This document shows positions 1 to 10,514 of a stretch of DNA of 64,000 nucleotides, one piece after another (positions within the stretch are counted from its first letter, which is position 1; every line of letters begins with the position of its first letter). Source of the DNA: Tuctoria greenei (Eukaryota; Streptophyta; Magnoliopsida; Poales; Poaceae). The DNA lies in contig JAYESD010000012.1 of NCBI GenBank assembly GCA_036927565.1, positions 5,208,001 through 5,272,000 on the forward strand, read 5' to 3'. A program made the position numbers and the translations under genes. The notes below the pieces were generated by a model. That model worked only from the letters and a program-made list of their open reading frames with translations, did not search any database and was not told where the DNA came from.

Positions 1-1145
1 GGCGCCGGCGGCGGTGACCGGGCGCGCTTCTTGGGGGACCGGTCTGGCGCCGGAACCGGCACCTTCCCCTTCCCCTTGTCGGTGGGGGCGACGACGCCAC
101 CCCATGGATGGTGCTGGGGGCCGCTCGAGGAGTCGTCGCTTGAAGAACCGACGTCGCTTAAGGGAGCCTCGCCTCCCGCAACGTCGTCGGCAATGTTGAC
201 CCCCCGGAATGGGTCCCCGATCTAGTGCCGCGATAGCCCCGACTCGTCAAGCGTCGGCATCGTCTTCAGCACCTGCCTCCTCAACTCGGAGTCCGAGCAC
301 AAGGGGCGGCAGGCCGACGGAAGAGCCAACGCCTCAGCGGAGATGTCGTCGGGGCAGACCCGGGTCAACATGTCGAGCAGCTGCTGCTCGCCCAGGTCGG
401 AGCCGAGGCCGGTCTCGAGCCGGGTGCAGTCCGACAAGCTGGTAAACATCGACGCCGAACGGGTGCGGTGCTGAAGCGGAGCTATGCGGCGGGACATGAA
501 ATCCCTCAGCACCATGGCAGACGACAGCCCGTGGTCTGCCAACATCTGGATCCTCTCCAGCACCGGGTTGAACGCCTCCTCCAGCTCTGAGCGCTCCTCC
601 CAGAATGATCGCTCGGAGTAGGGGATCCCGGTGGGGAGGCACATCCGGTCGTGGGCCTCGACCTTGGCGATCATCCAATCTTCACGCCACAGCTCCCACC
701 TCGCGGAGTTGAAGGAAGCAATGTACCTCGTGGGGACCTCTGTCCGACGCTGGATATAGTAGGCGCCGAGGTGCTCCTTCGAACTCCTGCCGGTGGCCCT
801 CAGTACAAAAAAGTACCGGAAGAGCTTCACCGACGACATCACCCCCACAAACATCTCGCAGAGGTGAGCGAATACCGCCAACATGGCGATCGAGTTCGGC
901 GTGAGGTGGTGGAGTTGGAGGCCGAAGGTCTCCAGGAGCATGACCAGGAAGGCAGATGCTGGCGGGACGAAGCCGGCCAGCACGTACGATGAAAAGAGGA
1001 CCATCTCCCCGGCGGAGAGGCTCAGCGGGAGCCTCCTGGGACGGAGCCACGACTCCCGCTCAGGAGTATGCCAGCCGAGAAGCCGGCGCATGGGGGCCAG
1101 GTCAGTGGACCTGGACAGCCTGGACTTGGGCAAGATGCTCGCCAT
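1..1145 (-). pseudogene. Antisense ORF of element A (gypsy-type transposon domain, Transposase_28-like), broken
   Basis: Read on the minus strand from the ATG at 1145 (MASILPKSRLSRS). This start aligns with the start of the G3 antisense ORF (MELGLRESRLKTES); an upstream GTG is open but less likely. Residues about 45-230 resemble the grass domain known as putative gypsy type transposon (PF04195), with the stretch FGLQLHHLTPNSIAMLAVF and a conserved E-x-F/W-x-G segment. The frame is open to a TAG at 222-224. Element B has CAG (Gln) there, so this is a C-to-T nonsense change. The homologous reading continues left to base 1. The ORF lies between pol and the 3' LTR, opposite to gag-pol, as described for Grande and related Tat elements. 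Its function is unknown. Confidence 0.8.
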
Positions 1146-1692
1146 GAGGGTTGAGGGAGGAAGCTCTGGACGAGGAGACTGGGAACTAGAGCGCAAGAAC
1201 TGGGCTTGAGGCAAAAGCACGAGCGCAGGGATGCAGAGGCGGGAGAAAGGACCCTCAGGGGGAAAGTTTTCTTTTTATGCACCCCTGCAGGCCAACAGAC
1301 ACAAAAGTGTGGATCGCCGCAACCTCAATAGAAGAGTAATGAACCTGTATGGGCAATGACATGAGGGTCCGGGTCGCTCGACAAAGAAGGCGAGCCGGGC
1401 AGCTAGCTATGCGGGAGGTAACTCGGCGGTTTCCAAAAGGGCAAAAGCAGCGGAAGTGCAGAAGCCACCTTGGGAACCACCGCAGTTAAAGCACAATTGA
1501 AGGCAGGAGTCACGTCGCGCGGTGCCTGTTCAACGCCTTCACTTACCGGAAGGGGACAAATCGCCTCAACGGCACGGGCGTGTCGCCTGGGGAACTGCCT
1601 CGAAGTGGAATTGGAAGAGTTGTGCGGGAAGAAAAGGGAGAAGACCCCACCAGCAGTATCGACGACTCTCCCGAGGTGGGCTCGGGGGCCAC
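1146..1692. other. Element A spacer between antisense ORF start and 3' LTR
   Basis: No gene is visible. Element B has a near-identical stretch at 50270-50815. The segment would hold the 5' leader of the antisense transcript on the minus strand. At its right end lies the plus-strand polypurine tract (about 1674-1692, ending GGGGGCCAC) that primes second-strand synthesis next to the LTR. Confidence 0.7.
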
Positions 1693-1792
1693 TGTCGGTA
1701 CCCTGCAGACCGGGTACCCCCACGCACAGGAGAAAACCGCTAAGGACTCCGCCCCTGCCTAAGAGGCCGAATCCGAGGCTGCCACATTGAGG

Positions 1793-2082
1793 AGGGAAGG
1801 ACCAGATCCTACCTCCCTGTCGAGGGAGGCTCCCAAGCTGCCGCGTGGCCGGCAGGACCGGACCCATGCCTCCCCGCTGAGGCGGGCTCCGAAGCCGCCA
1901 CATGGCCAATCGGGGCCTCAGGGCCAAGCCCGCGCCCTCGCAGGGAAAGGCACCGGAGCTACCACGTGGCCCGCAGGGCTGAGCCCCCAACCCTCCATAG
2001 GGGTGGGCTCCGAATGCACCACGTGGCCTGTTCCGTCAAGTGCTATACTTCCCGCAGAGACAGGCTCCAACGCAACCACGTG
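1793..2082 (+). promoter_or_regulatory. Decayed G-box/ABRE-like array in the U3 of element A
   Basis: Six CACGTG-type hexamers or their one-base variants at about 60-bp spacing. Intact CACGTG is at 1963, 2020 and 2077. Mutated copies are CACATT at 1793, CGCGTG at 1842 and CACATG at 1899. Each lies in a diverged tandem unit shared with the B LTRs. CACGTGGC is the core of plant G-box/ABRE sites bound by bZIP factors; that they act here is inference. Confidence 0.6.
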
Positions 2083-2472
2083 GCGGACGGCCAACTCAGT
2101 GTGGTAGGAAGCCGCAGTAAAGGAACGCATGCGCTGCTTAGACAGGCATTAAGTACGCGCGCCTTCCCCAGGCAAGCTGAGCCGCGCTTGCGAAAGTCAA
2201 GGCTCCAGTGTCCTGTCTTGTCCGAGTAGCCGGTACAGACCCACACCACAAGACGGACGAATGGGCCGCAAGGACAAGACGGACGAGATGTGCACAGCCA
2301 TCATCACCAACTATGTGTAGCCCTGGCGCACGACGCAGCGGGACGACGTATTGACATCCCTGACAAAGGGAAGTAGATAGCAATTAATCCTAGATCTTGT
2401 ATAGGATTTGGCTTTCCCCAGGACCACCTGTCGGGTACTAGGACCCACCTTGTGACTGCAGAGTCCTTGAAC

Positions 2473-2480
2473 TATAAAAG
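2473..2480 (+). promoter_or_regulatory. TATA box of the A LTR
   Basis: TATAAAAG in the context ACTATAAAAGGGCTCTG, conserved at the same LTR position in B (39733) and, with different flanks, in the T2 LTRs. It lies about 390 bp after the last G-box and marks the likely U3/R border. Confidence 0.75.
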
Positions 2481-2744
2481 GGCTCTGTAGACGACCTTCA
2501 TGGGGGACGAAAAATTAGACCAAGGCTCATACACGCTCAAGCAAGGCAATACACAAACACTCCCGTGGACGTAGGGTATTACGCTCCAGCGGCCCGAACC
2601 ACGTAAATCCCCTGTGTTCACCACCCTGCTGTGTTCGATCTCCTGGGACTAGCCCTCGTGAATCCAAAGAACCTCCGCGGGTTGCTCTCTAAGTAGGTCC
2701 GGGGGAAGTGTCGTTTACGACCTTCGACAGCCGTGACATCTCAA

Positions 2745-3240
2745 TCGACAACAGAGCGTGGACCATCATCCTGAGCACCAACACCACCCAACACGCACAA
2801 CGCCACGATCCCGAGGCCCACGGGTCCCACCACGACACAAGTGCCTACATCCGCGCGACGACAATCCTGGCACGGTCGTATTGCGCCCGCACCACCTCCG
2901 GCGGCCTCGCGCTCGGCACCGGGTCAAACTCCTCGTCCATCTCCTCCCTGTTCGGTGCCACCGCCATGGACGCACGCATGGGTGCGGCACCGCCGCGTGC
3001 GGCCGGCGCCTGTACCTCCACCGCCGCTGCGTGGAGCGCGGCTGTCGGCACCACGAGGTCCGGGTGCCACGCAAAGAGGATGAGCACCGCGTGCGCCATC
3101 GCCGTGGTCGTTGGGTTGCGCCACGAGCGGGTGTCCTCCACCCAGCACGCCGTGTTGGCCGCCCACGCGAGCGCGGCCACCGCGCGGTTCCAGTTGGCGC
3201 GCAGCTTCCGCAGACGGTCATACCGTACGACCGCGCCAGG
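2745..3240 (-). pseudogene. Fragment of a host MCTP / FT-interacting-type gene (C-terminal region)
   Basis: Minus-strand reading gives LRKLRANWNRAVAALAWAAN, then VEDTRSWRNPTTTAMAHA, a hydrophobic stretch ending HPDLVVPT, and DEEFDPVPSARPPEVVRAQY. This order matches the C-terminal region of plant multiple-C2-domain and transmembrane proteins (FTIP1/QUIRKY type), just before and into the last membrane segment. The reading changes frame: after LHAAAV the match moves to another frame (WRYRRRPH...PHPCVR) and back; a stop follows VVARM at 2845; then SWWDP resumes with an apparent loss of about a dozen residues and another frameshift. No C2 domain is present. It lies between A and H and is the only host-gene-like sequence seen. 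It could be a remnant of a local gene or a captured piece. Bases 3241-3420 hold two copies of GGAATTCGGGAT but no gene. Confidence 0.78.
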
Positions 3241-4163
3241 ATGGTCACAGGACCGGATCGGGAATTCGGGATGGCGCTGGCAATCTGGCGGACGGGGTCA
3301 CGCATCACGGTACAGGAATTCGGGATTAGGGTTAGGCAGGCCACCGCCGCTAGCAAGTTTTGGGCCAGGCCGCCCGGTAGTTTTTGGTTAAAATCAAATC
3401 GAATATTTAGCGGATATGTATGAAAGTTGACTAGAGGGGGTGAATAGGCTAATCGACCTGAAATGACTCAATAAAACGAAATCAGTTCGTAGGGGGCAGA
3501 CTAGTCTGGTCTAGGGACAGACTAGTCCGGTCCACCTGTAGGGAAATCCTAAAAAGGGTTTCTAACAAGTTTTAGTTCAATTCTTATGATGCAAAATGTG
3601 TTAGGATGATTCAGTGAACCTTAACAAGTTATAGAGCAAGTATGAAGCTAAGGATCACAACGAAATGAAGACGATGCGTGAAAAACAATAAAGCTAACCC
3701 TAGAAGCGATATGTGATAAATGAAAGCGAAGTACACAAGGGACACAAGGATTTTATCCCAAGGTTCGATCCCACACAAGGATCTACGTCCCCGTTGAGGA
3801 GTGCACGAAGGATCGAGTTCAACAACCCTTCCCCCAACGAGTTTGCCACAAGGGCCAAACCGGTTCTCCACTATCACAAGGGTGAATACAAGATTCGTTG
3901 GGGCTTCTCACAATCTGAGGCTCCCACCACAAATATGATCACAAATCACAAAGAACAACTCAAGCCACAAATCACAAAGATTCGACAAGTGCAAGAGATC
4001 AAATCGAGAGCCAAAGAGCAGTGTTCTTCCTCTTCTTCACCTCACCAAACCCTAATCCACACAAGAATTAGTTTTAGAGGGAAAGTAGGAAAGAAAGAGG
4101 CTTTTGAAGACTCAAAGTTTGCTGTGGCGGCACTAGGGTTTCAAAGTTATTCAAATGAATCTA

Positions 4164-4188
4164 GGGATCCTCTATTTATAGAGGATCC
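4164..4188 (-). promoter_or_regulatory. TATA box of H inside a perfect hairpin
   Basis: The minus-strand TATA box TATAAATA (4173-4180) sits in a 24-bp inverted repeat: arms GGATCCTCTA (4165-4174) and TAGAGGATCC (4179-4188) with a 4-base loop. The position corresponds to the TATA boxes of the I LTRs at 16069 and 26330, which lack this hairpin. Confidence 0.65.
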
Positions 4189-4218
4189 AGGCCCATACTG
4201 CTGACCTCGGCAGATGGG

Positions 4219-4749
4219 CGGACTAGTTCAGCCTGTGGCCCGGACTAGTCCGGTCTTTGGGACCACTGACGTCCCTGACAACTGCCACACTGTGCGGCAA
4301 TCATCACGCTACTCGCCAAAATTAAATTCAAACGGTCACTTCATAACGGACTAGTCCGGTCCAAACCGGACTAGTCCGATCTCACACAGAACCTTTTGTT
4401 CCGTGTGAAAACGGACTAGTTTGGAGACCACGGACTAGTCCGGCCCCCAGGGCGGACTAGTTCGGCCTCCCAGACTTAGTTGCTGAAGTATCCAACTCTC
4501 ATCAAACCGGACTAGTCCGACCCCCAGGGCGGACTAGTCCGATCTTAGTCAGGACCTCTTGGTCCGGACTAAAACGGACAAGTTCGGGGTTTTGGGACTT
4601 AGTCCCGAAAACCCACTCCATGACTACCCTGGACTAGTCCGTCCCACTAGGACTAGTCCGAAGTCAGTCAGACCCTTCTGGTCCGCCTGAAAACAGACTA
4701 GTTCGACCAGGAGTGGACTAGTCCGGCCACCAGCACGGACTAGTCCGAC
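4219..4749. repeat. Palindrome array CGGACTAGTCCG in the U3 of H
   Basis: About fifteen copies of the 12-bp palindrome or one- to two-base variants (for example at 4219, 4240, 4349, 4368, 4413, 4431, 4452, 4507, 4530, 4574, 4630, 4648, 4694, 4711, 4737), irregularly spaced by about 15-70 bp. For this minus-strand element the array begins about 40 bp upstream of the TATA box. Two more copies lie near the other LTR end (about 3503 and 3523). The same word fills the U3 of I, C and D. Confidence 0.85.
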
Positions 4750-5060
4750 CTCTCCTGCCAGACCACTCTAACACTCTTCTCTCAATAGGTTTTGATCTCT
4801 AAACCGCTTTGAGCTCCCAAATTGATCTCAATGCACTTTACGCACACACCCTCATACATATATGGCTAGTCTAAACTCGCCACGCTAGAAACCCTAGTTT
4901 CTTCTTTTCGAGTCGACACCGCCGTTTTCAACCTTTTCCTTTTTGAGGGTTTGTGATTCCACTTGAGTCCACACCTGTGCTTAAGATCACTGAGCTCATT
5001 AGTTACTTAATTGTCGTAATCAATCATCCAAAACCCACGGGGATCCTAGATGCACTTTCA

Positions 5061-5634
5061 ATCTCCCCCTTTTTGGTGATTGATGACAACACATTAAGTC
5101 TTGAACATATAAGAGTATAAAATTTGGTTTTCATAACGTGCAGGTGTATGAGTGACTCCCCCTCAATGAATGCATCATGAAAAGAAGATTGAGGAAGTCC
5201 TTCATACACACACGCGTTATGGTGGGGTGCCTACGTGTTGTGCTCAACATTTGTGACAAGACATATTAAATATGAATGTGATCAAAAGATAGACATTCAA
5301 AGCATCATATCGATATTAAACAATCAAAACATAGTCTTGCACAAATTTAAACATTCAAATGAAATAAATATTACATTAAGGAGTGCAACATGCCCAAGGA
5401 TCCAAAATAAAGTGCTACCCCCTCTAACTACCCTCTAACTCTCCCCCTTTGGCATCAAGACACCAAAAAGGAAAAGAAGGGGAGAACTACGAGGCCTATC
5501 AACTAGTCGTCGTCCTCCTCGCTATCGGCCGCCTAATCACTCTCCAAGGCCCCCGGGTCCTCATAGTCCTCGTCGTCGTCGTCGGAGACCCGTGCCGAGG
5601 GAGCTGCCCGGGAAGAGCTCCCGTCCTCATGGAA
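5061..5634 (-). other. H 3' untranslated region with polypurine tract and inverted purine-tract signal
   Basis: No gene is supported. The polypurine tract is read on the minus strand as AAAAAGGGGGAGAT, directly before the LTR (5061-5074). A second purine tract, AAAGGGGGAG, lies at 5441-5450. Next to them are complementary arms: TTTTTGGTGATTGATGACAA (5070-5089) and its near-exact inverse, starting TTGGCATCAAG (5449-5469). The arms are 359 bp apart. Element I has the same arrangement at 16861-17286. Confidence 0.7.
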
Positions 5635-6740
5635 CTAAGCGAGCTCGTCGGCAGTGAAGTCGGGGAACGGAGTGATCTCGCCATCGCTCTCCTCTGGAGG
5701 GGACATGGGTACCTCAAGCTTGTCGCACACGGCCTTCAGGTACTTCTCTTGATGCTTGTGCGCCCGCTGATTGCGGACTTCTTGCTTCCGGCAGGAGGTT
5801 AAGATGGCCTTGAAGCACTTGGAGAAAGCACTCATCGACTGAGGCGGAGGCGGAGATGGAGGTGCCACGGGGCGAGGTGCTGGCATCCCCGGATGAGAAG
5901 GAGGCTCCGCATTCTTCCGGCGCGGAGGAGTCGGCACAGAAGGTGGCTTCTGTGGACGAAGCGAGCGATGAGTCACATCTTCGACAAAGGTCAAGCCACA
6001 CACCTTCTCGATGAGACACATAATGTAGGGTGCATACCCCCATGCACGGTTAGGGGTGTGCGAGATGTTGAAGATGTCTTCGAAGATGTAATTGACGAGA
6101 TTGAACTTCTCATCACCATCAATAAGAAGGAGCAGGTGCCTTAGGCTGCGTTGGATCACCCCTGCATGACCATCCTTGGGTGCTATGGTCCTCCTCAGAA
6201 TCCGGTTCATGGTGCTATATAATGGTTTGATGTTGCGAGCAAGCCCTGGCTCATAGGACACATGGATGGGTTACATGTAGTCAATCTGATCTCTGTCTAT
6301 GGCCTTGAGGTTAGAAATAATGATCTCATGATCCAAATGGGCCTCAAGCTGGAGAATCTTGGCAAACTCTGCAAAGGTGACTGAGTACTGCTCCCCATGA
6401 GTCATCCAAATGATCCGTCTATCACCTTGAGTGGTGAAGTAGATGGTAGAGTAAAACTGCAGGATGACCTCAACATTCTAGTTATACTTGAATCCCATTA
6501 TTTCCTTGAGCTCATGACGCTCAGCATCCTCAATGACCGCATAAAAAGTAGAGTGCTACTTCTGGGCCATATAGTCCCAGTCCACCCATTGAGCTTTAAT
6601 CACAGGCTTCTTCATCGTCTGGTAGACCAGACGGTAGTAGTCACAATGGAAGTCGCACCAAAACCTTGGGTCGGCAGTGCTCCTTTCATACTTGTAGACC
6701 TTGTCAGTTCGCAATTTTCTTGCCTTGTCCGCTCCTTTCC
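5635..6740 (-). pseudogene. ORF3 (env-position protein) of element H, truncated and broken
   Basis: The minus strand is open from about 6261 to a stop at 5635 and is homologous to the I ORF3. Shared stretches include RILRRTIAPKDGHAG, HTPNRAWGYAPYIM and LRPQKPPSV, followed by a proline-rich tail and a lysine/glutamine-rich C-terminus. Homology continues upstream to 6740 (WMTHG...SVTFAEF) but is interrupted by at least one stop near 6270 (TAG in the CATGTAG context). At 6740 the gene is cut by the insertion of G1. The position between pol and the 3' LTR, in the same orientation, is where SIRE-type elements carry an envelope-like ORF. No signal peptide or membrane segment was seen in the visible part, so an envelope role is not shown. 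Confidence 0.7.
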
Positions 6741-7591
6741 TGTTGGTACCCTGCGTACCGTATACCCCTTGGGACTACAAAAAGACCAAAGGAACTTCAC
6801 CTGTCTGAGTTGGAGATCTGCGAAGGCCCCACGTGTCATATGGGACCGGACTTGCCTCCCATCTATGGTTAGACCTGGTGCTGCCACGTGTATACAGCAA
6901 CCGGACCTGCATCCCACACATGGGATAGCTCCAGGCTAAACACCTGTGCGGCACCCCCGGACCTAAACCCCGACAGAGGGAAGCTCCTGTACCGACACAT
7001 GTACATCTACACCGGACCTACACATCCCAGACGGAAATCTCCGATGCTGCCACGTGTCCAACCACCGGATCTTCAGCCTCAACAATCAGACTGGTGGACC
7101 CCCAACGGCTCAGACCTTCAAGGGGTAATCAAAGACTTCAAGACCCGACTAAGTGTCATTGATACCATATTAATGACACACTATCGGAAGGCTCTTAATA
7201 CCAGTAACGACACTATCAAGGACCGTTATAACGCTATTAAGGGTAATTAACCTCATTAATTGTGTATTAAGCATCAGTAACCGCCAGGGCCACATGTCGG
7301 GCCAGGCTAACGGTGTAACGACTAGTTCTTGTACTATAAAAGGACTGGTCGATGATACACAAGGGAGGTCTCTTTGAACACTGAGACCTCTCCCGTACTC
7401 AACTTAGACACCCAATACAACAACTACACACCCCGTGGAGTAGGATATTACGCTCAGGCGGCCCGAACCACGTAAATCCTTGTGTCTATTTGCCATCATC
7501 TTTTGAATCTCTGCGTTCCCAATACCGAACTACAAACTCCGCGGGCTACCAATGGTAGTACCAAGGGAATTGTCGGAACCAAACTCTGATA
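6741..7591 (+). repeat. 5' LTR of G1
   Basis: 851 bp, starting TGTTGGTACCC (the family start is TGTCGGTACCC) and ending ACTCTGATA where G2 has ACCACCGACA, so the terminal CA has decayed. CACGTG boxes are at 6830, 6885 and 7051. It is homologous along its length to the G2 LTR (9655-10513) and, inverted, to the G3 LTR (57692-58522). Confidence 0.88.
7335..7342 (+). promoter_or_regulatory. TATA box of the G1 LTR
   Basis: TATAAAAG in GTACTATAAAAGGAC, at the same LTR position as in G2 (10243) and G3 (minus strand, 57933). Confidence 0.7.
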
Positions 7592-7627
7592 GCTGGAGCG
7601 CCACGTAGGGGGGCCCGAGATTCGAGG

Positions 7628-9654
7628 ATGGTGAACTCTGCTGCTGGATCATCCAATTGAAACCCTGCAGTGCAAATTGCTGGAGGCAATCCCTCCAATG
7701 TGCAGTAGCCAGCAGGTGCCACGACTCCAGCAGGAGTCATGCCTCCACCGCCACCGTCCGCACCGGCAAATCAAGCTGGAAAGCGGGACGGGGCATCTGC
7801 GTTGGTCACGGCATCAGCTAATAATAACCCTGAACACGCGCTCCATGCAGCGCATGCTCTTCTCCAACGCCCACCACCTCCAGGTGCATCCCAGGGTGCA
7901 ATGGAGCAGTGGAGGGCTGATGTGGAACATTTGGTTGCAACAACAGCCGATCGCATCAGCAACCAATGTCCTCCCCCCTCAGGGCGGGCCCCGTCGCAGC
8001 ATCGGACCATGTCGGGCAGACTTGGTCTGCACACTTCCCAGCATAGGAGGCGTGCTGCATCTCAACAAGCAACATTGCTGCCTCCCGGGGCACAACACAC
8101 CCATACGGTAACCAGACTTTCAACTCACGACCTCTGGGCGGAGCTTGATCGCCGTTATCATCAAAAGGATGGCCGCGTCCACACCGAGCACGCTCGCAAA
8201 AGGCGATAAGCTCGGGACAGTCCTGCTCCTGATGGAGTAGGAGGAGGGTGTTCTGCCCTGGCCATGCACCTACGCATGGTCAGATGGCCACAAAAGTTTC
8301 GGCCTCACTTGCCGGAGAAATTTGACGGGACTGTCAACCCCGCTGAGTTTCTCCAAATCTACTCCACCGCAATCCTTGCGGCCGGAGGCAACGAGGCTGT
8401 AATGGCCAACTATTTCCCTGTGGCTTTGACTAGGACCGCCAGGTCCTGGTTCATGAGCCTTCCGCCCGACTCCATCAACAGTTGGGCGGAACTGTGCCAA
8501 CAGTTCACCGCCAATTTCGGGAGTTCATACATCCGACCAGGCACCAAACTGGACCTTTTTGCTGTCAAGCAGAAGGGGGGAGAATCCTTGCGATCTTTCA
8601 TCCAGAGGTTCTCCCAGGTACGAAACACTATTCCTTCTATCTCTAGCGCCTCTGTTATTGTGGCATTTAGACAGGGCGTACGAGACAAGAAGATGTTGGA
8701 GAAGCTGGCGACCAAGGAGATCACCAGCGCCACAGAACTCTTCAGCTTGGCAGACAAATGCGCCAAAGTTGCGGAGGGCCGTGAAATGCACTCCCAACCA
8801 CCTCCGGAGGATAATAAAAAATCCTCCAAGGGTGAAGCCACTACCTCTAGGAGTGTTAAGAAGAAGAAAAAGTCCAACGACAAGAAGAAGTCGTCGGCCA
8901 GCACACCTACAGCCGCTGCTGCCGCAGCTCTGGGTGGCCGGGGGCCACACCCCAAGAAACGACCCCGGTCGTCGTGTGAAGATGGTGGTAGATCCAAGAT
9001 GTGGTGTCCCATACACAAGACGAACATCCACAATTTGGGAGGCTGTCGTGAGGTCCAAAACCTTGCCGAGCGTTACAACAAGCACCGGGAAGAAGTTCCT
9101 TTCCATCAAAGGGAAGGGAAACAGAAAGTCGACGAAGCTCCGGCTGAAGAGGAGTTAGGCTTTCAGGACCCTAAAAAGGTCTTAAAGGCTGTTTACACCT
9201 CCGTCGACGATGACTCCGACGTCTCAGACAATGAACATCGGAAAACCATGAACACCATCTTTGGTGGTTCGTGGGACATCACCTCCCGCCGTGTCCTCAA
9301 GACATGCGGCGAGACATGGCCTCAGTAGCTCCCACCGCCAGGGCGGAGCCGCACCAGAAGTGGATGGATACTGCCATCACTTTTGATGCATCAGACTGCC
9401 CTCAAAATATGATCGGAGCTGGCCAACTCCCATTGATGGTATCTCCAACCATCAACAACATCCAACTCCACCATGTAATGGTGGACAAAGGTTCGGGGAT
9501 GAACCTCATAAGCTTTGAAGCTTTCGTCAAGCTTCAGCTCCGACATTCGGACCTTCGCCCCTCTCGACCTTTCTGCGGAGTAGGTCCGGGGGCCATAACC
9601 CCACTTAGTGCAATTACTCTCCCGGTGACCTTCGGGACCCGGGAGAATTACCGC
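7628..9654 (+). pseudogene. gag-protease of G1, broken and truncated
   Basis: The start ATG at 7628 (MVNSAAGSSN) is followed after ten codons by a TGA at 7658. The same frame is open again from 7661 to a TAA at 8207, with an in-frame ATG at 7739 inside that stretch, and opens once more from the ATG at 8264 (MHLRMVRWPQKFRPHL). It includes the gag core WFMSLPPDSINSWAELCQQF and a lysine-rich, nucleic-acid-binding-like segment with a C-x2-H-x4-H-x4-C motif (CPIHKTNIHNLGGC). A one-base loss near 9308 moves the reading to another frame, where protease begins. Its active site reads VDKGSG where G2 has VDGGSG, so the catalytic D-G-G is altered. The gene ends at 9654 within GTRENYR, where G2 is inserted. 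Confidence 0.85.
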
Positions 9655-10513
9655 TGTCGGTACCCTGGGTACCATATACCCCTTGGGATTGCAAAGATCT
9701 CAAGGGAATGTCATCTACTTGATTTGAAGACCTTCGGAGGCCCACATGTCAGACATAACCAGACCCGCTTCCCCAACATGGTTAGTTCCAGGGTTGCCAC
9801 ATGTACTATCAAACCGGAGCTACCGCCCACAAGGGGGAAGCTCCGGGTTATGTACCATAACGGCACCCCCGGACCTAACCCCAGACCAAGGGAAGCTCTA
9901 GAACTGACATGTGTCAGGTGGCACCGGACCAATCTGTTCCCCACAGTATGCTCCAGAGCTGCCACGTGTCCAACTGTCGGATCTTCAGCCTCTAACCTCC
10001 GGAAGACTCTACAGTGGCTCCGGATCTTCAAAGGGGAATCAATGACTTCAAGACCCGATTAAGTGTCATTAATACTATGTTAATGACACACGATCGAACG
10101 ACCTTAATTACTAGTAACGGTGCTGTCAAAGCCCGTAACTCGGTTATTAAGGGTAATTAAGCGCATCAAATGTGTATCAATATTAGTAACCGACGGGGCC
10201 ACATGTCGGGCCAGGCTAACTTGTAACGGCCTGCCCTTGTACTATAAAAGGACAGGACAACGATACATAGAGGGGGACTCAACGCGCTCACTCTACACTC
10301 TCAACTGACGTTGAGCTCATACGTCCAATACAACACCAACACACCCCGTGGAGTAGGGTATTACGCTCAGGCAGCCCGAACCCTGTAAATCGTCATGTCT
10401 CCTGTGTCATTTAACACCTCACCTTCTTGAATCTTCGCGCGCCCACACCGAACTTCAAACTCCGCAAACACCATAGTAGTGTCGGGAGATCTACCGGATC
10501 AAAACCACCGACA
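9655..10513 (+). repeat. 5' LTR of G2
   Basis: 859 bp, TGTCGGTACCC to CCGACA. A CACGTG box lies at 9963 and one-base variants near 9805 and 9906. The primer-binding-site-like sequence TTGGCGTGCCAGGTAGGGGG follows at 10515. Confidence 0.9.
10243..10250 (+). promoter_or_regulatory. TATA box of the G2 LTR
   Basis: TATAAAAG in GTACTATAAAAGGACAGG, conserved with G1 and G3. Transcription of the element would start about 30 bp downstream. Confidence 0.7.
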
Positions 10514-10514
10514 G

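Larger units (their letters stand above)
1..2729 (+). mobile_element. Element A: 3' part of a Tat-type Ty3/gypsy retrotransposon (family T1)
   Basis: The window opens inside this element. What remains is the internal region downstream of pol, holding an antisense ORF, followed by a 3' LTR at 1693-2729. It matches element B (28593-51413) throughout: the same antisense ORF, the same purine-rich sequence ending in GGGGGCCAC before TGTCGG, and the same LTR. Orientation is plus because the LTR follows the polypurine tract and is not followed by a primer-binding site. Its gag-pol and 5' LTR lie left of the window. RIRE2/Grande-like Tat elements are the nearest known comparison; the family name is not certain. 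Confidence 0.85.
1693..2729 (+). repeat. 3' LTR of element A (family T1)
   Basis: About 1037 bp, starting TGTCGGTACC and ending CTTCGACA. The same boundaries are seen in the B 5' LTR (28593-28989 joined to 39350-39993) and at the start of the B 3' LTR (50816). It is followed by GCCGT and not by the TGGCGCACCAGGTAGGGG primer-binding site that follows the B 5' LTR at 39994, so this is the 3' copy. The matching target-site duplication would be left of the window. Confidence 0.9.
3421..5060 (-). repeat. 3' LTR of element H
   Basis: About 1640 bp. On the plus strand it starts TGAAAGTTGACTAGAGGGGG and ends CTAGATGCACTTTCA, aligning with TGAATGTAGGCCTAGAGGGG and the same end in the I LTRs. The left edge is less certain (TGTATGAAAG at 3417 is an alternative). 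A 5-bp flank ATGTA (3416-3420) would be the duplication; its partner is not in the window. The family is related to, but clearly diverged from, element I. Confidence 0.8.
3421..6740 (-). mobile_element. Element H: SIRE-type Ty1/copia element (family S), 3' part only
   Basis: Minus orientation. It comprises a 3' LTR (3421-5060), the polypurine region and an env-position ORF3 that stops abruptly at 6740, where G1 is inserted. The same order, with homologous sequence, is seen in the complete element I (15297-27121). The rest of H (pol, gag, 5' LTR) should lie to the right of the nested stack, beyond the window. H is the outermost and therefore oldest visible layer of the nest. Confidence 0.85.
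6741..9654 (+). mobile_element. Element G1: 5' part of a Tat-type gypsy element (family T2)
   Basis: Comprises a 5' LTR (6741-7591), a decayed primer-binding site (GCTGGAGCGCCACGTAGGGG after 7591), gag and the start of protease. It is cut at 9654 inside protease by insertion of G2, a member of the same family. G1 is itself inserted in ORF3 of H. Its remaining 3' part should lie beyond the window. It carries more stops and frameshifts than G2 over the same region, consistent with greater age. Confidence 0.88.

Noticed and set aside
3325..3336. GGGATTAGGGTTAGG as interstitial telomere repeat
   Set aside because: Only a single imperfect unit; the plant telomere unit TTTAGGG is not repeated.
2730..3420. 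Whole segment as an intact host gene
   Set aside because: The minus reading needs several frame changes and contains a stop; only a C-terminal fragment is present and no start or C2 domain is seen.
5449..5802. Plus-strand ORF near the H 3' end
   Set aside because: It is the shadow of ORF3 on the minus strand, which is homologous to the I ORF3.
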